A DNA stretch of 64,000 nt, taken from Anagrus nilaparvatae. Its lineage: Eukaryota; Arthropoda; Insecta; Hymenoptera; Mymaridae. The notes beneath the pieces are model-generated. The model did no database searches and was not told where the DNA came from. It saw nothing but the letters and a program-made list of their open reading frames with translations. A program made the translations under genes and the position numbers. Every line of letters begins with the position of its first letter. Position 1 is the first letter of the stretch. The stretch lies in the NCBI GenBank assembly GCA_022575985.1, contig JAKSXM010000007.1, positions 68,788,501 to 68,852,500 of the forward strand. The letters are read 5' to 3'. Positions 12,091 to 24,361 of the stretch are shown here, piece after piece.

Positions 12091-15000
12091 TGCATAATCA
12101 AGAAAATAATAATTAAATATTAATTTTACTAATCAATAAATATAATTTCTAAAAAAATAATATTAAACTCCAATAAAAAAAAATTCAAAAAAATGATATT
12201 GTTAAACAAGTTACAGATATATATAATGTATCTGCAGAACAATATTAGTTAAAAATATAAAGAAAATAAAAGTGATAAAAAATATTTTAATCATCATGGA
12301 ATATTATTTATTATTAATGATAATAAACAAGACGCTAAATAGTTTTAGGTAAAATATAGTTTTTATGTGTTTTTTGTGCATTTATCAAGAGTATAATAAT
12401 ATATATACTACTAATTCAATATATACAAAATATATAAACAAGTGTTAATTGTAATAATTAATTATTTTAAAATAAAAATGTTAAATTATATAAATTATTC
12501 ATTTTTAAAATATTTGTTCAAATTGCAATAATCATCAATTGAAAATTTATATCAGAAAGAAAATATGATGATCTTTGGTACTTAATACTTTTTGGTATAT
12601 TAGGCTGGTGTATAATTTAAAGGTAATATTTAATTATTTTTTTTAAGTTAAAATTAAGTTTTCTTGTGTTAATTAATTAAATTAAGTTCATACTTATTTA
12701 GTAAAAATTTATTTTAGTAGAATCTTTTTTATTATACGGAGTGTCATCCATTTTGTATTCTGCATGTTTTTGTGTATATGTAGTTTTTATATGTATCTGT
12801 TGGTATATTATACACATTTTACACAGTTTGAAACGCTCCAAAATCAGTGGTACAATCTTGTACTTTTAAAATATCAAATGCAATAAAACAAAAATAAACA
12901 AATATAAAAGTAATTTTTTTTTGAAATTTTATGGAGTGGTGGTGGAAGATTCAGGTTTAATTAATATTTTTAAAAACTTTATTGTGAATCCTAGATAATT
13001 TGGGTCCATAAGTAGTCACAATAATAATGGAGTTGTGCTACTCAAATCATATCACAATAATTCTATTATTTTTATGAGATAATATTTTTAGAAGTTAGTG
13101 TCATTTTCATACAAGTGATTTAGATCAATTATTTTTGTAAAAACAAATTGCATGACTTATGAAAAATGCGATAACAAAAAATAATTAAAACAATTCTGTC
13201 AAAATTTTTTGAATCATTTGCTAATCTAAAAATTAATTTGCATCAAGTACTTTTTAAATGTTTACAGCTTATTATTACTTTATTTATACAACTTATTGTA
13301 TTCCCAGTATTCCTTGATTGTTCATTCACTATTGTAATTTATTCGATAAACAAAGCTTTGTTTGAGATTTTTTAATTTGCATATAAGCTGATTAAAATTT
13401 TTAATCTATTTAGTAATAAAATGTTAATTAATCCCGAAATGCGGCAAAAACTCCGAAATTTTAAGTACTAAATCTCTATTTTCATGAAGGGTGCAATACA
13501 GGTAACAGGGGTGTCATTGAACTATGCCAACGATATTGCACGAGATATTGCATCATCAATTTAAAAAATCGTTAAATAGTGAAAACGAGAGTCAAATATA
13601 AACGAGAAGGGTCGAGTATACAAGTTTAGTTTCATTCAAAAATAAATATTTAAATGTTTTTTTTTTCATTAGGATTTCATTCAAAGGTTAAATTGTTGAA
13701 CGCGAATTTAGGGACGAAATTTTGGTTAATTTTACCTTTGAGTTAGTGAAAATTTAATATTTATTGATGAAATACGATTGCAACTTTCGGTCGAACTAAA
13801 ATCAAGACTTTAGTCCCAAATTATGCCTTTTGAATAATTTCGTAAACTTATATCTCCTAACTTATGCACTTAATTTAATAATTAATCAATCCTTATATTT
13901 GAAAAAAAATACCATATAAATTATTGTATGACTACTTATAAACCCAAATAAATTTTTCTTTTCTGAATACTCAAATGTTTTTTAAGCAAAGTAGCAATAA
14001 TTTTTTAATAAACTGAGATAAATTGATTGAACTAAAATTAAACTAAAATCAAGTGAATAATAAATAAAAGGTTGTAAATATAGCACCATTATTCATGTCT
14101 TATTAAAATAAAATGATCCAATTTGATAAGGAATCAATAAGATCATAGTCCAAATTCGGCCTTTAAAGGCTAAATTTAAAAAATGAAATAAAATTTAAAC
14201 TGTTTTGCAACTGAATGTCAAACTTAAAATGTTTGTTAATTTCTTTTTTCAAGCAATAATCTCGGTTGAAATAACGTAAAAATTAAATATCATTTAAGAC
14301 TATATCAAAAACGATTTAATTTTAGCTAATTTTGCCCTAAATTCTGCTTAATCAATAAATTAACAATTCATTCATTAGCAATTTAATGATTTGAATTAAA
14401 AATGTATTTAAAAACCGAGACTATAAGTAGAAAAGAATCTAATGGAATATCTAAGTGTATGCAACATTTTTTCCAATTTTTTTCTTCAGAAAATTATGGC
14501 GAATTTCGAAAAACCCTTACCTGCATCTTTTAGCTTGGGGGAAACTTGAGAAATAAACTTTATACTTTTTTTACACTTTATAAAATCTGAGATATTTTTA
14601 AAAATAAAAAAAATAGCCTGTTAGTTATTTATTTAATTCGAAGTATATTACTTTATTTTTTAACAACTTTATTTATTAAACAACCCATTATTTTTTAATT
14701 TAGATTTTCAATTTACTTATTTGACCCATTATTTGATATTTAGTTTTAAATATAAGTACATTATAAAGATATATTATCTTCTTGATTATATCTTAACGAG
14801 GCAATACTTTCACATCCAATTTCTTCTGAATTTGTTAGATGTTGTTATAAAATACAAACATAAAATTAAAATATTTTGATATAATTTTTTTAAAGTTTTA
14901 AATTAAATAATAATTCCTTTTATTTTTTCTTTTATGTTTGGTGATTGTAATTGTGATTGTTAATTACATTTTGATTTTTTCATAAATTAATCTGAATCTT

Positions 15001-15140
15001 CTAGCTTTAGAGCAAAGTATAACATTTATTTTGCTTTTTTTCTGTTACCTTGCTCTTGTATCTTTTAAAAATATTGTTAATAGTTACTATTACCAAAATA
15101 ATAATTGCAATATAGAATGAATAGTTATAAAAATCATTTT
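12091..15140. other. AT-rich intergenic region before Kdm4
   Basis: About 3 kb with no supported gene. It probably contains the Kdm4 promoter and at least one 5' untranslated exon, because a clean acceptor (TTTTCCAG) sits at 15143-15150, 48 bases before the Kdm4 ATG. Confidence 0.4.
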
Positions 15141-15142
15141 TT

Positions 15143-15198
15143 ATTTTCCAGATTTCGGAAAAATAAATTATAAGTAATCAAAACATTAAATATCAAAA
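15143..15198 (+). promoter_or_regulatory. Kdm4 5' untranslated exon edge
   Basis: A pyrimidine-rich tract ending TTTTCCAG looks like an intron acceptor. The following 48 bases (15151-15198) have no ATG before the Kdm4 start at 15199. This suggests an upstream untranslated exon joined here. Its donor could not be placed. Confidence 0.5.
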
Positions 15199-16263
15199 AT
15201 GGTTAACAATTCTTCAAGTGGTACCCCAAAGATTCAGGTCTTTCGACCTACTTATGAAGAGTTCAAGGATTTTCCCAAGTATATCAATTATATGGAAAAA
15301 CAAATGGCCCATAAAGCAGGGCTAGCAAAAGTTATACCACCTCCAGAATGGATACCAAGAAAAAGTGGTTACAATATCGATGATATAAATTTAAATATTC
15401 CTTCTCCGATTTGTCAAGTTGTTACAGGAAAACAAGGCTTGTATCAGCAAATTAATATACAAAAAAAGACAATGACTGTTAAGGAATATGAAAAGTTAGC
15501 TAATTCTGAAAGATACAAAACTCCAAAACATTTTGATTTCGAAGATCTTGAACGAAAGTACTGGAAAAATATAACTTATGTACCGCCATTATATGGGGCT
15601 GATGTATCTGGATCATTAACTGATCCTGATGTTAAAGAATGGAACATAAATAAACTGGGCACAATTTTGGATTATGTAAACAAAGATTATGGAATATCTA
15701 TAGATGGTGTCAATACAGCTTATCTGTATTTTGGGATGTGGAAAACGACATTTGCATGGCACACAGAAGATATGGATTTATATTCCATAAATTATTTGCA
15801 TTTTGGAGCACCAAAAACTTGGTATGCTATACCACCTGAACATGGTAGAAGACTTGAACGTCTAGCAAGTGGATTTTTCAGTACAAATTATCAAAGTTGC
15901 CAAGCATTTTTACGTCATAAAATGTCACTTATATCTCCTCAAATATTAAAACAGTATTCAATACCCTACAACAAGGTAATTCTCTTTCTTTTCTCAAAAC
16001 AATATAAAAAAAATAAAGATTTGGTAGCTAATAATTAATTCTTATTTTAATTAGATAACTCAAGAAGCAGGAGAAATAATGATAACTTTTCCTTATGGCT
16101 ATCATGCAGGATTTAATCATGGTTTTAATTGTGCAGAGTCCACCAATTTCGCAACAGAGCGGTGGGTTGAGTATGGAAAACGATCATCACAATGCACTTG
16201 TAATGCAGACATGGTTAAAATATCCATGAAAACGTTTATACAACGCTTCCAACCAGACAGGTA

Positions 16264-16302
<39 letters not shown>

Positions 16303-19300
16303 TTAGTAAAAATAAATATACATCTTTTATCATAAAATAAAAAAATATTACAAACTATGCAAAGTATTAAAAAAATTTTAAAAATTGTCTAAATTTAATA
16401 TTAAATTTAAACAATTTTGTATAATTAATAATAAAAAATAAAAGAAATATTTTGCAAACTGGAAAAAAACTGTCATCATCTTTCAAAAAATTATTTGTTA
16501 TAAAAATATAGATACGAATTATGGCTTCGAGGAGAAGATGTAGGGCCACATCCTGAAGATCCTCGACAGACAGCAGCTCCTCCGCCAACACCTATTGATC
16601 TTTTTTGTTCCGACTCTGAATCAAATAATCAAATTAGTCCAAAAAATAAAAGGCATAGAATTCATCATAAAAAAGCAAACAGTTTATCAAAGAAAAAAGA
16701 CAAAGAGGGTTCCCCTGAAGATGCCGATTTCGAAGCACCTGATTTACCTCCAGATGTTAAAAAAGTTATAGAAGATATGGAAATGGAAGAAAATGAAACA
16801 GAGATTCATTTTGAACAACCAGATGAACAACAGTTGGAGGTTTTAGAAGATATTTGGTTAAAAGCTGGTGAAATGGGTGAGTTTTTTTTGTAATAATATA
16901 ATAATGTTTTCTAACATAATTATAGCATAAAAATGATTACAATTTTTATTTTAGACGTAGAAGAAGCTGCTATTTATGATGATGGATACAATAGAAAAAA
17001 AAATCGGAAACGAAAACGCAAAAACCAAAATAACAATGAAGGCAAGAAACGTAATGAAAAAACAAAATTAACAACAATAAAAACTAGTATCAATACAGTA
17101 ATAAATCCAGAAGGACCCGAATCGCCTATAAAATCTGGAGATAAAGATGATCCAGATTATATGGTTAATAAATTTGATAATCTTCAGAAAATTGATAAGA
17201 AACAAAAAAAAATTGATAGGATTAGAGAAAAAATATTAAAAAAAGAGAAAAAGAATAAAAACAATGAAATTCCTAAGGATATTGTACTTGACGTTTCAGA
17301 TTTTAATGTTCAAAGAATGCTTTGCTCAAATAATTATGATTTACATAAGTCAGGGGAGAAAATCGAATCAAGTGCTCCGAACTATAGTATTAGCAGTAAC
17401 AAGACTGATATTAATCTCCTAGGAAGTAATAAATCTTTAAGAGCATTTCGAACTCCTAAAAATGAAACTGAAGAATTATCGTTTCCTTTGTTGACTCCTC
17501 CAATGTCTACCAAAAAATCAATTGATAGCTCAAAAACAAATATATCTAGTGTATTAAAATTAAGGAAGAGCCTTCTAAAGTCTCCAGTACTTCAGATACC
17601 AAATGAAAATGAAGAGAATAAAACATCTCAATTAAATCCTAGCATACAAAATATTACTCAATCCCCACAAAATACATTATCAAATACTACTAGCTATAAA
17701 ACAAATAATCTTCCTTTATCACTTCCAATTGGGCCTAGCAACCCTCTGTATAATATTCATCCAGAAAAATCGACTCCTATTTTTGGTCAGCAAACTTTTG
17801 TTTCACCATTTCAATGCAGTCAATCATTAAATAATCAAAGGATTAAATTAGGACTTAATACTAACAGCAATACTTCAAATGAAAAACCTTTTTGGCAAAT
17901 TGGAAATCAAACGCTTTATTTTACACAAAAAAATTCATACATTAATGAATTTTCTGAATTCATCAAGCATAAAACGGCTACTAAGTCATCTAATAATGAT
18001 GCATTTGGAAGTTCGCAAATCTTACCAATAAATCCTTCAGTTTCCAAAACTGAACAAAATTCAGTATTAAAAAAGAATAATTTAGCAAATCCAGTTTCCT
18101 TGCTGAAAATTAATTGTACAAACCAAAGTATAAACAATCAAAACATTACTACTATTGCTAATAATATGCCTTTGAATATAAATGAAATTAATACACAGAG
18201 TAATTCAAGTAATTTAAATTCTAACCCTTGTAGTAACCAAAATTTACCAAATACTTCAAATAGCACAAGTATTAACACAAGTAATCAAAATTTAACAAAT
18301 ACTACAAGCTTATGTAATCCATCCATTGATTGTCATAAAAATGTTTTGAATATTAATAAATCATCTCCTGTTATTGAAAAAGAGTCTTCAGAATTTGTAA
18401 TAAATGAAATGCAAGATAATGTTTTACCGCATTTAAAAAAAATTGCTGCATGCAATCAAATATCAGTCACAGTTATTAATCAAAATATATCAAATAAAAT
18501 AAATGACAGTTCTAACAGTACTAATAGTAATTCTTTGGTAAATAATACAAGTCAGGTATCTTCAACAAATAGTGCTACTTCTTCTTCGTCCAGGAAGCAA
18601 TCATGTCCAAAAAAATTGATAATAAAAGATTCTGTAATTAATTTTACTCATATAAATAATGATTACACAAAAATGAATGCAAGAAGTATTGTCTGTGGTA
18701 ATGAAATCAATACTGTACAAAAAAATAACTTAATTGACAAAAGAACACATGATTTTGAATTAGAAAAAAAGTGTGTTTCTAAAATTCTAATTCCAAAGCA
18801 TGTTGAAGCTATGCTTTATCCAAATGTACCTGATTTTAATGTTTTGCAAACATTTAATCATTATTGGAGTGCAACTATTCCTAACTGTGCAATTTGTTCA
18901 GCTTTTGGTCTCCAGCAGCATAAAGGTAGCAAACTAATGTCTGTTAATTGGCAAAATTTTGGCCCAACAGAATTACCAGAAACGTCGGCTATTTGGGTAA
19001 TTAATTTACTAGGGTTTACATTAAAATAATAAAATTAGATTTTTAACTTAAAATAATGCAACCAAGTAATGTAAATGATGACTTTTAAAACTTATTATTA
19101 TTTATTATTAAAAATTCTTAGTTTTAAAGAACATTGCATTACAAAAAGAGCTATTACTATTATTCATTTAACTGTGTGCTTAAAGATATTTCACTGGTGG
19201 GATAACTTTAAAGCCCTTTTTAAATAAAATTATGTATGAAACTTGTGATATAAATAATAATTTTGATATACTTCTTAGGTACCATCTGCTTTGTTTGCTG

Positions 19301-21565
19301 CAAATTCTTTGGAGCAGAATATTGAACAAGAAAATAATAAACTTCTACAATGTAGAAATTGCAGGGTGGCTGTACACGCATCATGTTATGGAGTGACAAA
19401 AATGCCTGTTGACCCTCAAAAATGGGCTTGCGATATTTGTCAGTCTGGAAAACAAACTGTGGTATGTATTTTAATAAATTTAATAATAAATAATAAATTG
19501 TTTAAAAATTTAATACAGTCATATTGTTGATTTTTATTAGATGTGTTGCTTATGTCCTATGCGAGGTGGAGCTTTAAAAAGGACAAGCGATGGTCAATGG
19601 GTGCATATATTATGTGCATTGTTTTTAGGAGCAAGATTTAAAAATATCTTAGAAAAAGAACCAATTAATGTTTTTACAGTTAACAAAAGTACAATTAGAC
19701 TCCAATGTACCTATTGTACGCAAGATCATGGAGCATGCATAAAATGTCACGAATGTCAGAAATTATTTCATCTTTCATGCGGGTTGGTTTGTGGTGCATT
19801 ATTTTTAATTTCCAATTCTGACAATAATTCTCACTGTATAAAGGTAAATTATAATTTATTTCTTGTATTATAAAGATTTCAGATTTACAATTCAAGAATA
19901 ATAATTAATACTTAATGTGTATATCATATATAGCCTTAAATTTAATTTAAAAAAAAATTTAATAGGTTATATGCCATGAACATGAAAGGAGGGATAAAAT
20001 TCCAATCAGACAGGGAGAAAAAGTTTATGCGAAACATAAAAATCATCGTTATTATCAGGCGAGAGTTAAAGAAATAAATACAAAAAGATGTTTTTGGGTT
20101 ATATTTGATAACGATAACTCTTTTTTCAAAGAATTGGATCCTACAAACGTTATTGTAAAATCTCAACTACTTAATATTTAATCAGATATTTTAAAAAATT
20201 ATACTAAATTTTAATTTTATTCTTAGGATCTTAAACCAGGAATTATTCCAGCAATAGGAGAAGGAATTCATGTAAAGTGGTTCCAAGAAGGAATTTTTCC
20301 AGCAAAATTTAACGGAGTACAATATTTTAACTCATACATAGTAAGTAATATTAAAAATAGTACATTATGAATACAAATATGGCTTACTTTGTATTCAAAT
20401 TAAAAGCTCAGGCTTTTTTTATGGCACAAGATCATACACGATTCTTCTTAATTTTTTTTTTCGTTTTTTACATATGAGAAAATAGTGGTGAAGTTAAATT
20501 CTAAAACAAAAAGGCTCAAATTCGCCCACATCTTAACTAGGTTTAGAATCGTTTAAAAAAAAAAAAAAAAAAAAAAAAAATAAATTAAATTGGACTAATA
20601 GTTTTTTTTATTGTGTGGTCAGTTTTCAAAAAGTTCGTTTTGAGAAAAAAGCGTTTTAATTAACTTTCGGAACTTAAAAAAAGTATGATTACCTTCTTTT
20701 TCTTTGCACTGTAGTTTCTTTATTATTTTCGGGATTCATTCAAAATTTTTTTTCCATATTCTTGAATACTTTGAACAAAATTCAATTGAAAAAAAAATCG
20801 ATTTTTTTTTTCTAAACTGTGAAAAACCACCCTTAAGTCTTTTAAAAGTAAATATTGAAATAAGTCCATAATTCAATAAATTTTATAAAATAAAAATTAA
20901 AAATAATATAATTATCTCTTCAATTATTCTTTGTCTTATTGTTACAGGTCTTATTTGAAGATGGTTCAACACAAGTAATGAAACGCGATGATATATATAG
21001 CACCGAAGAAATGTTACCTAAAAAAGTTCAGTGCAAATTGGTAAGTTACAATTAAAAAAAAACCATTTTTTTTTTAAGTATAAAAAGCAATTATCGAAAC
21101 TGAGTCCATGTTTACAGTTATTAAACACATGAAAAAATTGAAACAAGTATATTCAGCAAAATTCAATAGTCAACAATTTAAGTCTTCATGATAAGCATTA
21201 TAATTAATTTTAAGGATAAATAAATTTTCTCTAAATTAATTAACCCGTTATAATAAATTCAAATAATATATCTGAATTATATAAAGTTTCATAAGTTATA
21301 AATATATTTACAAAATGAAGATATTAAGTAAATAATAAGTTTCCATAAGAATTCGAAAGAATTAAAAAAAAAAAATTTAATTTTCAAAATTAGTAATTTA
21401 ATTTATTTTTTATTTTTATTTATTTATTTATTTATTATTGTTTTTTTTTTTTATTTATTATAATAGTCAACAGCAACAGATATGCAACATCGAGGACATC
21501 TGTATGGTATAGAAGATGAGGGTGATCTAATTCAAAGGAAATTAAAACCGTTGAAAAAATATTGA
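15199..21565 (+). CDS. Kdm4: JmjC histone demethylase KDM4 type, complete, 10 exons
   Basis: Fe(II)/2-oxoglutarate lysine demethylase of the KDM4/JMJD2 family, which removes methyl groups from H3K9 and H3K36 in the nucleus. Exons: 15199-15975, 16055-16260, 16512-16876, 16955-18996, 19279-19461, 19541-19843, 19966-20154, 20227-20340, 20948-21040, 21467-21565. They sum to 1457 codons (1456 aa). JmjN is at about 12-55 and JmjC at about 140-300. Iron ligands His188, Glu190 and His276, zinc ligands Cys234, His240, Cys306 and Cys308, and Tyr132, Asn198 and Lys206 fall at the same numbers as in human KDM4A. A 680-codon exon encodes a basic stretch and a long Asn/Ser-rich linker. PHD and extended PHD fingers ([40 protein letters not shown]) follow, then a double Tudor region ([31 protein letters not shown]). 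PHD and Tudor domains are present as in vertebrate KDM4A-C. The exon 7 donor (ATT|GTAAAA at 20154) is the least certain border. Confidence 0.95.
16261..16303. repeat. (ATT)n microsatellite in Kdm4 intron 2
   Basis: About 13 consecutive ATT units directly after the exon 2 donor. Likely polymorphic in length. Confidence 0.9.
20341..20947. other. Kdm4 intron 8
   Basis: 607 bp intron with a poly(A) run at about 20550-20581 and no other supported feature. The donor is GTAAGTAAT and the acceptor is GTTACAG. Confidence 0.8.
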
Positions 21566-21599
21566 ATTTTTTAATAGGTACCTAAAAACGGCAATTGCT

Positions 21600-21605
21600 A
21601 ATAAA
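21600..21605 (+). terminator. Kdm4 candidate poly(A) signal
   Basis: Canonical AATAAA 35 bases after the Kdm4 stop codon. Further A- and T-rich signals follow downstream, so a longer 3' untranslated region is possible. Confidence 0.5.
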
Positions 21606-23811
21606 AGTTTTTCACAGTTAAAATTAATTTGTACAGTTTATATCGGTTAAAACTTAAATTTATAAATTATAGTCACTTAATATTTACTATAAAAATTTCA
21701 ATAATTATATTTATATTACTTATTTAATTAATTTTGTATAGTCAATTACAAAAAAAAAATTTTTATATTTCATAAATATAAAATAACAGTTTTGTGTTTG
21801 TTTTCTTTTTTAAATAATTTTATAACAAAAAAATGTAGATATTATTTAATCAAATTTTATTCATCCGCATATTAATTTTTGTTCTTTTTAAATCATGGTT
21901 ACATATTTATGTATATTATTTAATACTCAAGCCATTTTTAATTAAATCTGGTATCAGATATTATAAAAAAAAAAAAAAAAAAAAAACGAAAAAATTTGTA
22001 AATATATTTTCATTCACATTTCTTATGTATCATTTAAATTATTCTTTAACGTTAATATTTAATTTATAAATTTTTAGATATTACTGTTAGTATTTTATCT
22101 TATATCTGTAAGCTTTGGATAAAATAATTAATTAAAAAGAAACTATATTTACATAATATGAACAGTTCTAAATGGAATAAATTAAAGCAATAGGTAAAAT
22201 TTATGGGATTTTGAAAATAAAATAAAGATTTATTAATTGGCAATTATTTTTTAAACGTTGAAAAATATTCAAAAATCTAAGCCAACTTTTATTGAATTAA
22301 AATTTTTTCAAGTTTTTGAACCAGCGAATTCAGGGTCATAAAACTGTTATGGTGTCACATTGTCAAAATTCCAAACGCTTAAGTTAATTTCAATTTAGAA
22401 TTGTTCATATATAACAATATTAAATTATAAGAATTTAAAGATGTAGATATGAATTATTTGATTGTACAAAATAAATAAAAAATAATTTTAAGGTTTAATT
22501 ATATTTATTTATATCTATAAATTTAGTTATATAATAAAGTTTTGTGTGATTTTATGTAAGTATCATGAGTTTAATATAGAAATATAATTTAAATTAATTT
22601 AATTAATGTCCATGTCATATTATTTACTTACATAATTTAATTTGTGTTATTATAAAAAAACATTAGTTTTTTTTTCTGTGTTTAAAAGACAATATTTTTT
22701 AACAGTTTTATCAATTTATATATTGAAGCAGGTTGAAGTAATAAAAGCATTATTTATGATTTTTTTTTTTTTTTTTTTTTTTGTATACTAAACACATGAA
22801 AATTAAAAATTTTCTGAGTGTTAAAAATTATGAAATTTGTAGTGTAAAATCCATAATTAATAAAATAAATATTTAATAATAATTATAATGAATAAATAAT
22901 AATTATGCGAATTCAAAAAAAAAAAAATAAAAAAAAAAACAAAAAAAGTTTTATATAATGCAAAAATAAAATTTTTTATTTTAAAGTAAAAATATTTAAC
23001 ATTATTTTGATTTTCAAATTTTATAATGCGGAATATGTACTTCAAATTCTGTTTACATATAATTCCGTCTCTTAAAAGATACTGGGTATCTGATATTTTG
23101 TTTTTTGAAAATATAATTTATATTTTTATGCTTATTATTGAATTTGGGTATTAATAACATTGGTACAAGCTTTTTCAATAAATTTAAAAAGTGCTTTTAA
23201 AAAACATTCTGATGCAAAAAAAATATTTCTAAGCATAAAAAAAAAAAATTAATTTTTCCAAAATCAAAATGTCGGATACCCAGTGTACTTTTAAATTGTT
23301 TTGTATAACTTATATACATATATATATATATATAACTTATATACATATATATAAATATATATAATCTATTAAATATGTAAAATAAAAAAATATCAATTGC
23401 CTTTAATGTTTATACACTATGTAGTTTAAATCAAATTAAGGCTATGAATAAAGGCAATTAATCATAACATGTATTAAAATTGTATGATTATTATTAAAAT
23501 TAACGATATATAAAAAATTTAATTTTTTTTTCTTAAATTTAATTATTTGAAAAATTTTACACAAAACTTATTTTTTAATTCTTATTTTCTAAGTAAAGTG
23601 TTTATATATAGTTTTCACATGGATGATAAACTTTATCATTTCACACACAAATCCCTCTGGATATAAAATTTCGTCAATCTTATTTGAGGATTATTTTAAA
23701 CTCAAAACCTTATATTTGAAAAAGATACGAACTGATATTTCAAGCAGAACATTGCCTTAATTTATAATTTATTTTTTTGTACTGCGGCCCGAAAGTACGT
23801 ATTTCCGGCAA
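21606..23811. other. AT-rich spacer between converging genes
   Basis: Region between the 3' ends of Kdm4 (+) and synthetase gene A (-). It contains poly(A) and poly(T) runs (about 21966-21986 and 22759-22782) and a (TA)n-rich patch at about 23310-23365. No gene recognised. Confidence 0.6.
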
Positions 23812-24202
23812 AATAGTATATTTTTACCCATGGCCACAAAAGTAAAGAATGGCCCAAATCGCACGTAAATTACCGTCCGAGGCGAAGCCGAGGATAGTAA
23901 ACTGCGATTTGGGGCATCCTTATTTTGTGGCCAAGGACAAAACATAATTTTTCTTGCTCAGTGTCGAGAAAATGCGTTTTTTCGAATAGAGCAGCGGCCA
24001 GAAAACACGCACTTTCTGGACACTAACAAGAAAACGTATTTTCTCGCCTCAGTAGTCACAGAAAAATTTTGTATAATCCTCGGCCATAAACAAAGAATGA
24101 CCCAAATCGCAGTTTACCATCTTCGGCTTCGCCTCGGAAGTTAATTTACAAGCGATTTGGGACATTCTTTATTTTTCTGGCCTAGGACCGTAATATACTA
24201 TT
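23812..24202. mobile_element. MITE-like hairpin repeat, family H1
   Basis: About 390 bp with inverted ends (left AATAGTATATTTTTACCCAT, right ending CCGTAATATACTATT). Inside are two opposed copies of a motif in which a perfect stem (CCGAGGCGAAGCCGAGG) sits between AAATCGCA-type sequences. Related copies are at about 26619-26812 and 42276-42545, with shorter traces near 36290-36345 and 40210-40310. No coding capacity. Target duplication not resolved. Confidence 0.65.
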
Positions 24203-24296
24203 ACAGAAATACTAAAGATATAAACGTAATACGTTGTTTGGTTAAATTCAAAATTAAAATTTATGCCGTGTCAAAAAAATATTATGATGGTGATTT

Positions 24297-24302
24297 TTTA
24301 TT
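24297..24302 (-). terminator. Poly(A) signal of synthetase gene A
   Basis: TTTATT on the plus strand reads AATAAA on the minus strand, 60 bases after the gene A stop codon. Confidence 0.5.
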
Positions 24303-24361
24303 ACACAAATCTCTGGATGAGTAATTTCGTGTTTGAGTAAAAATACACTCATCATAATTAA

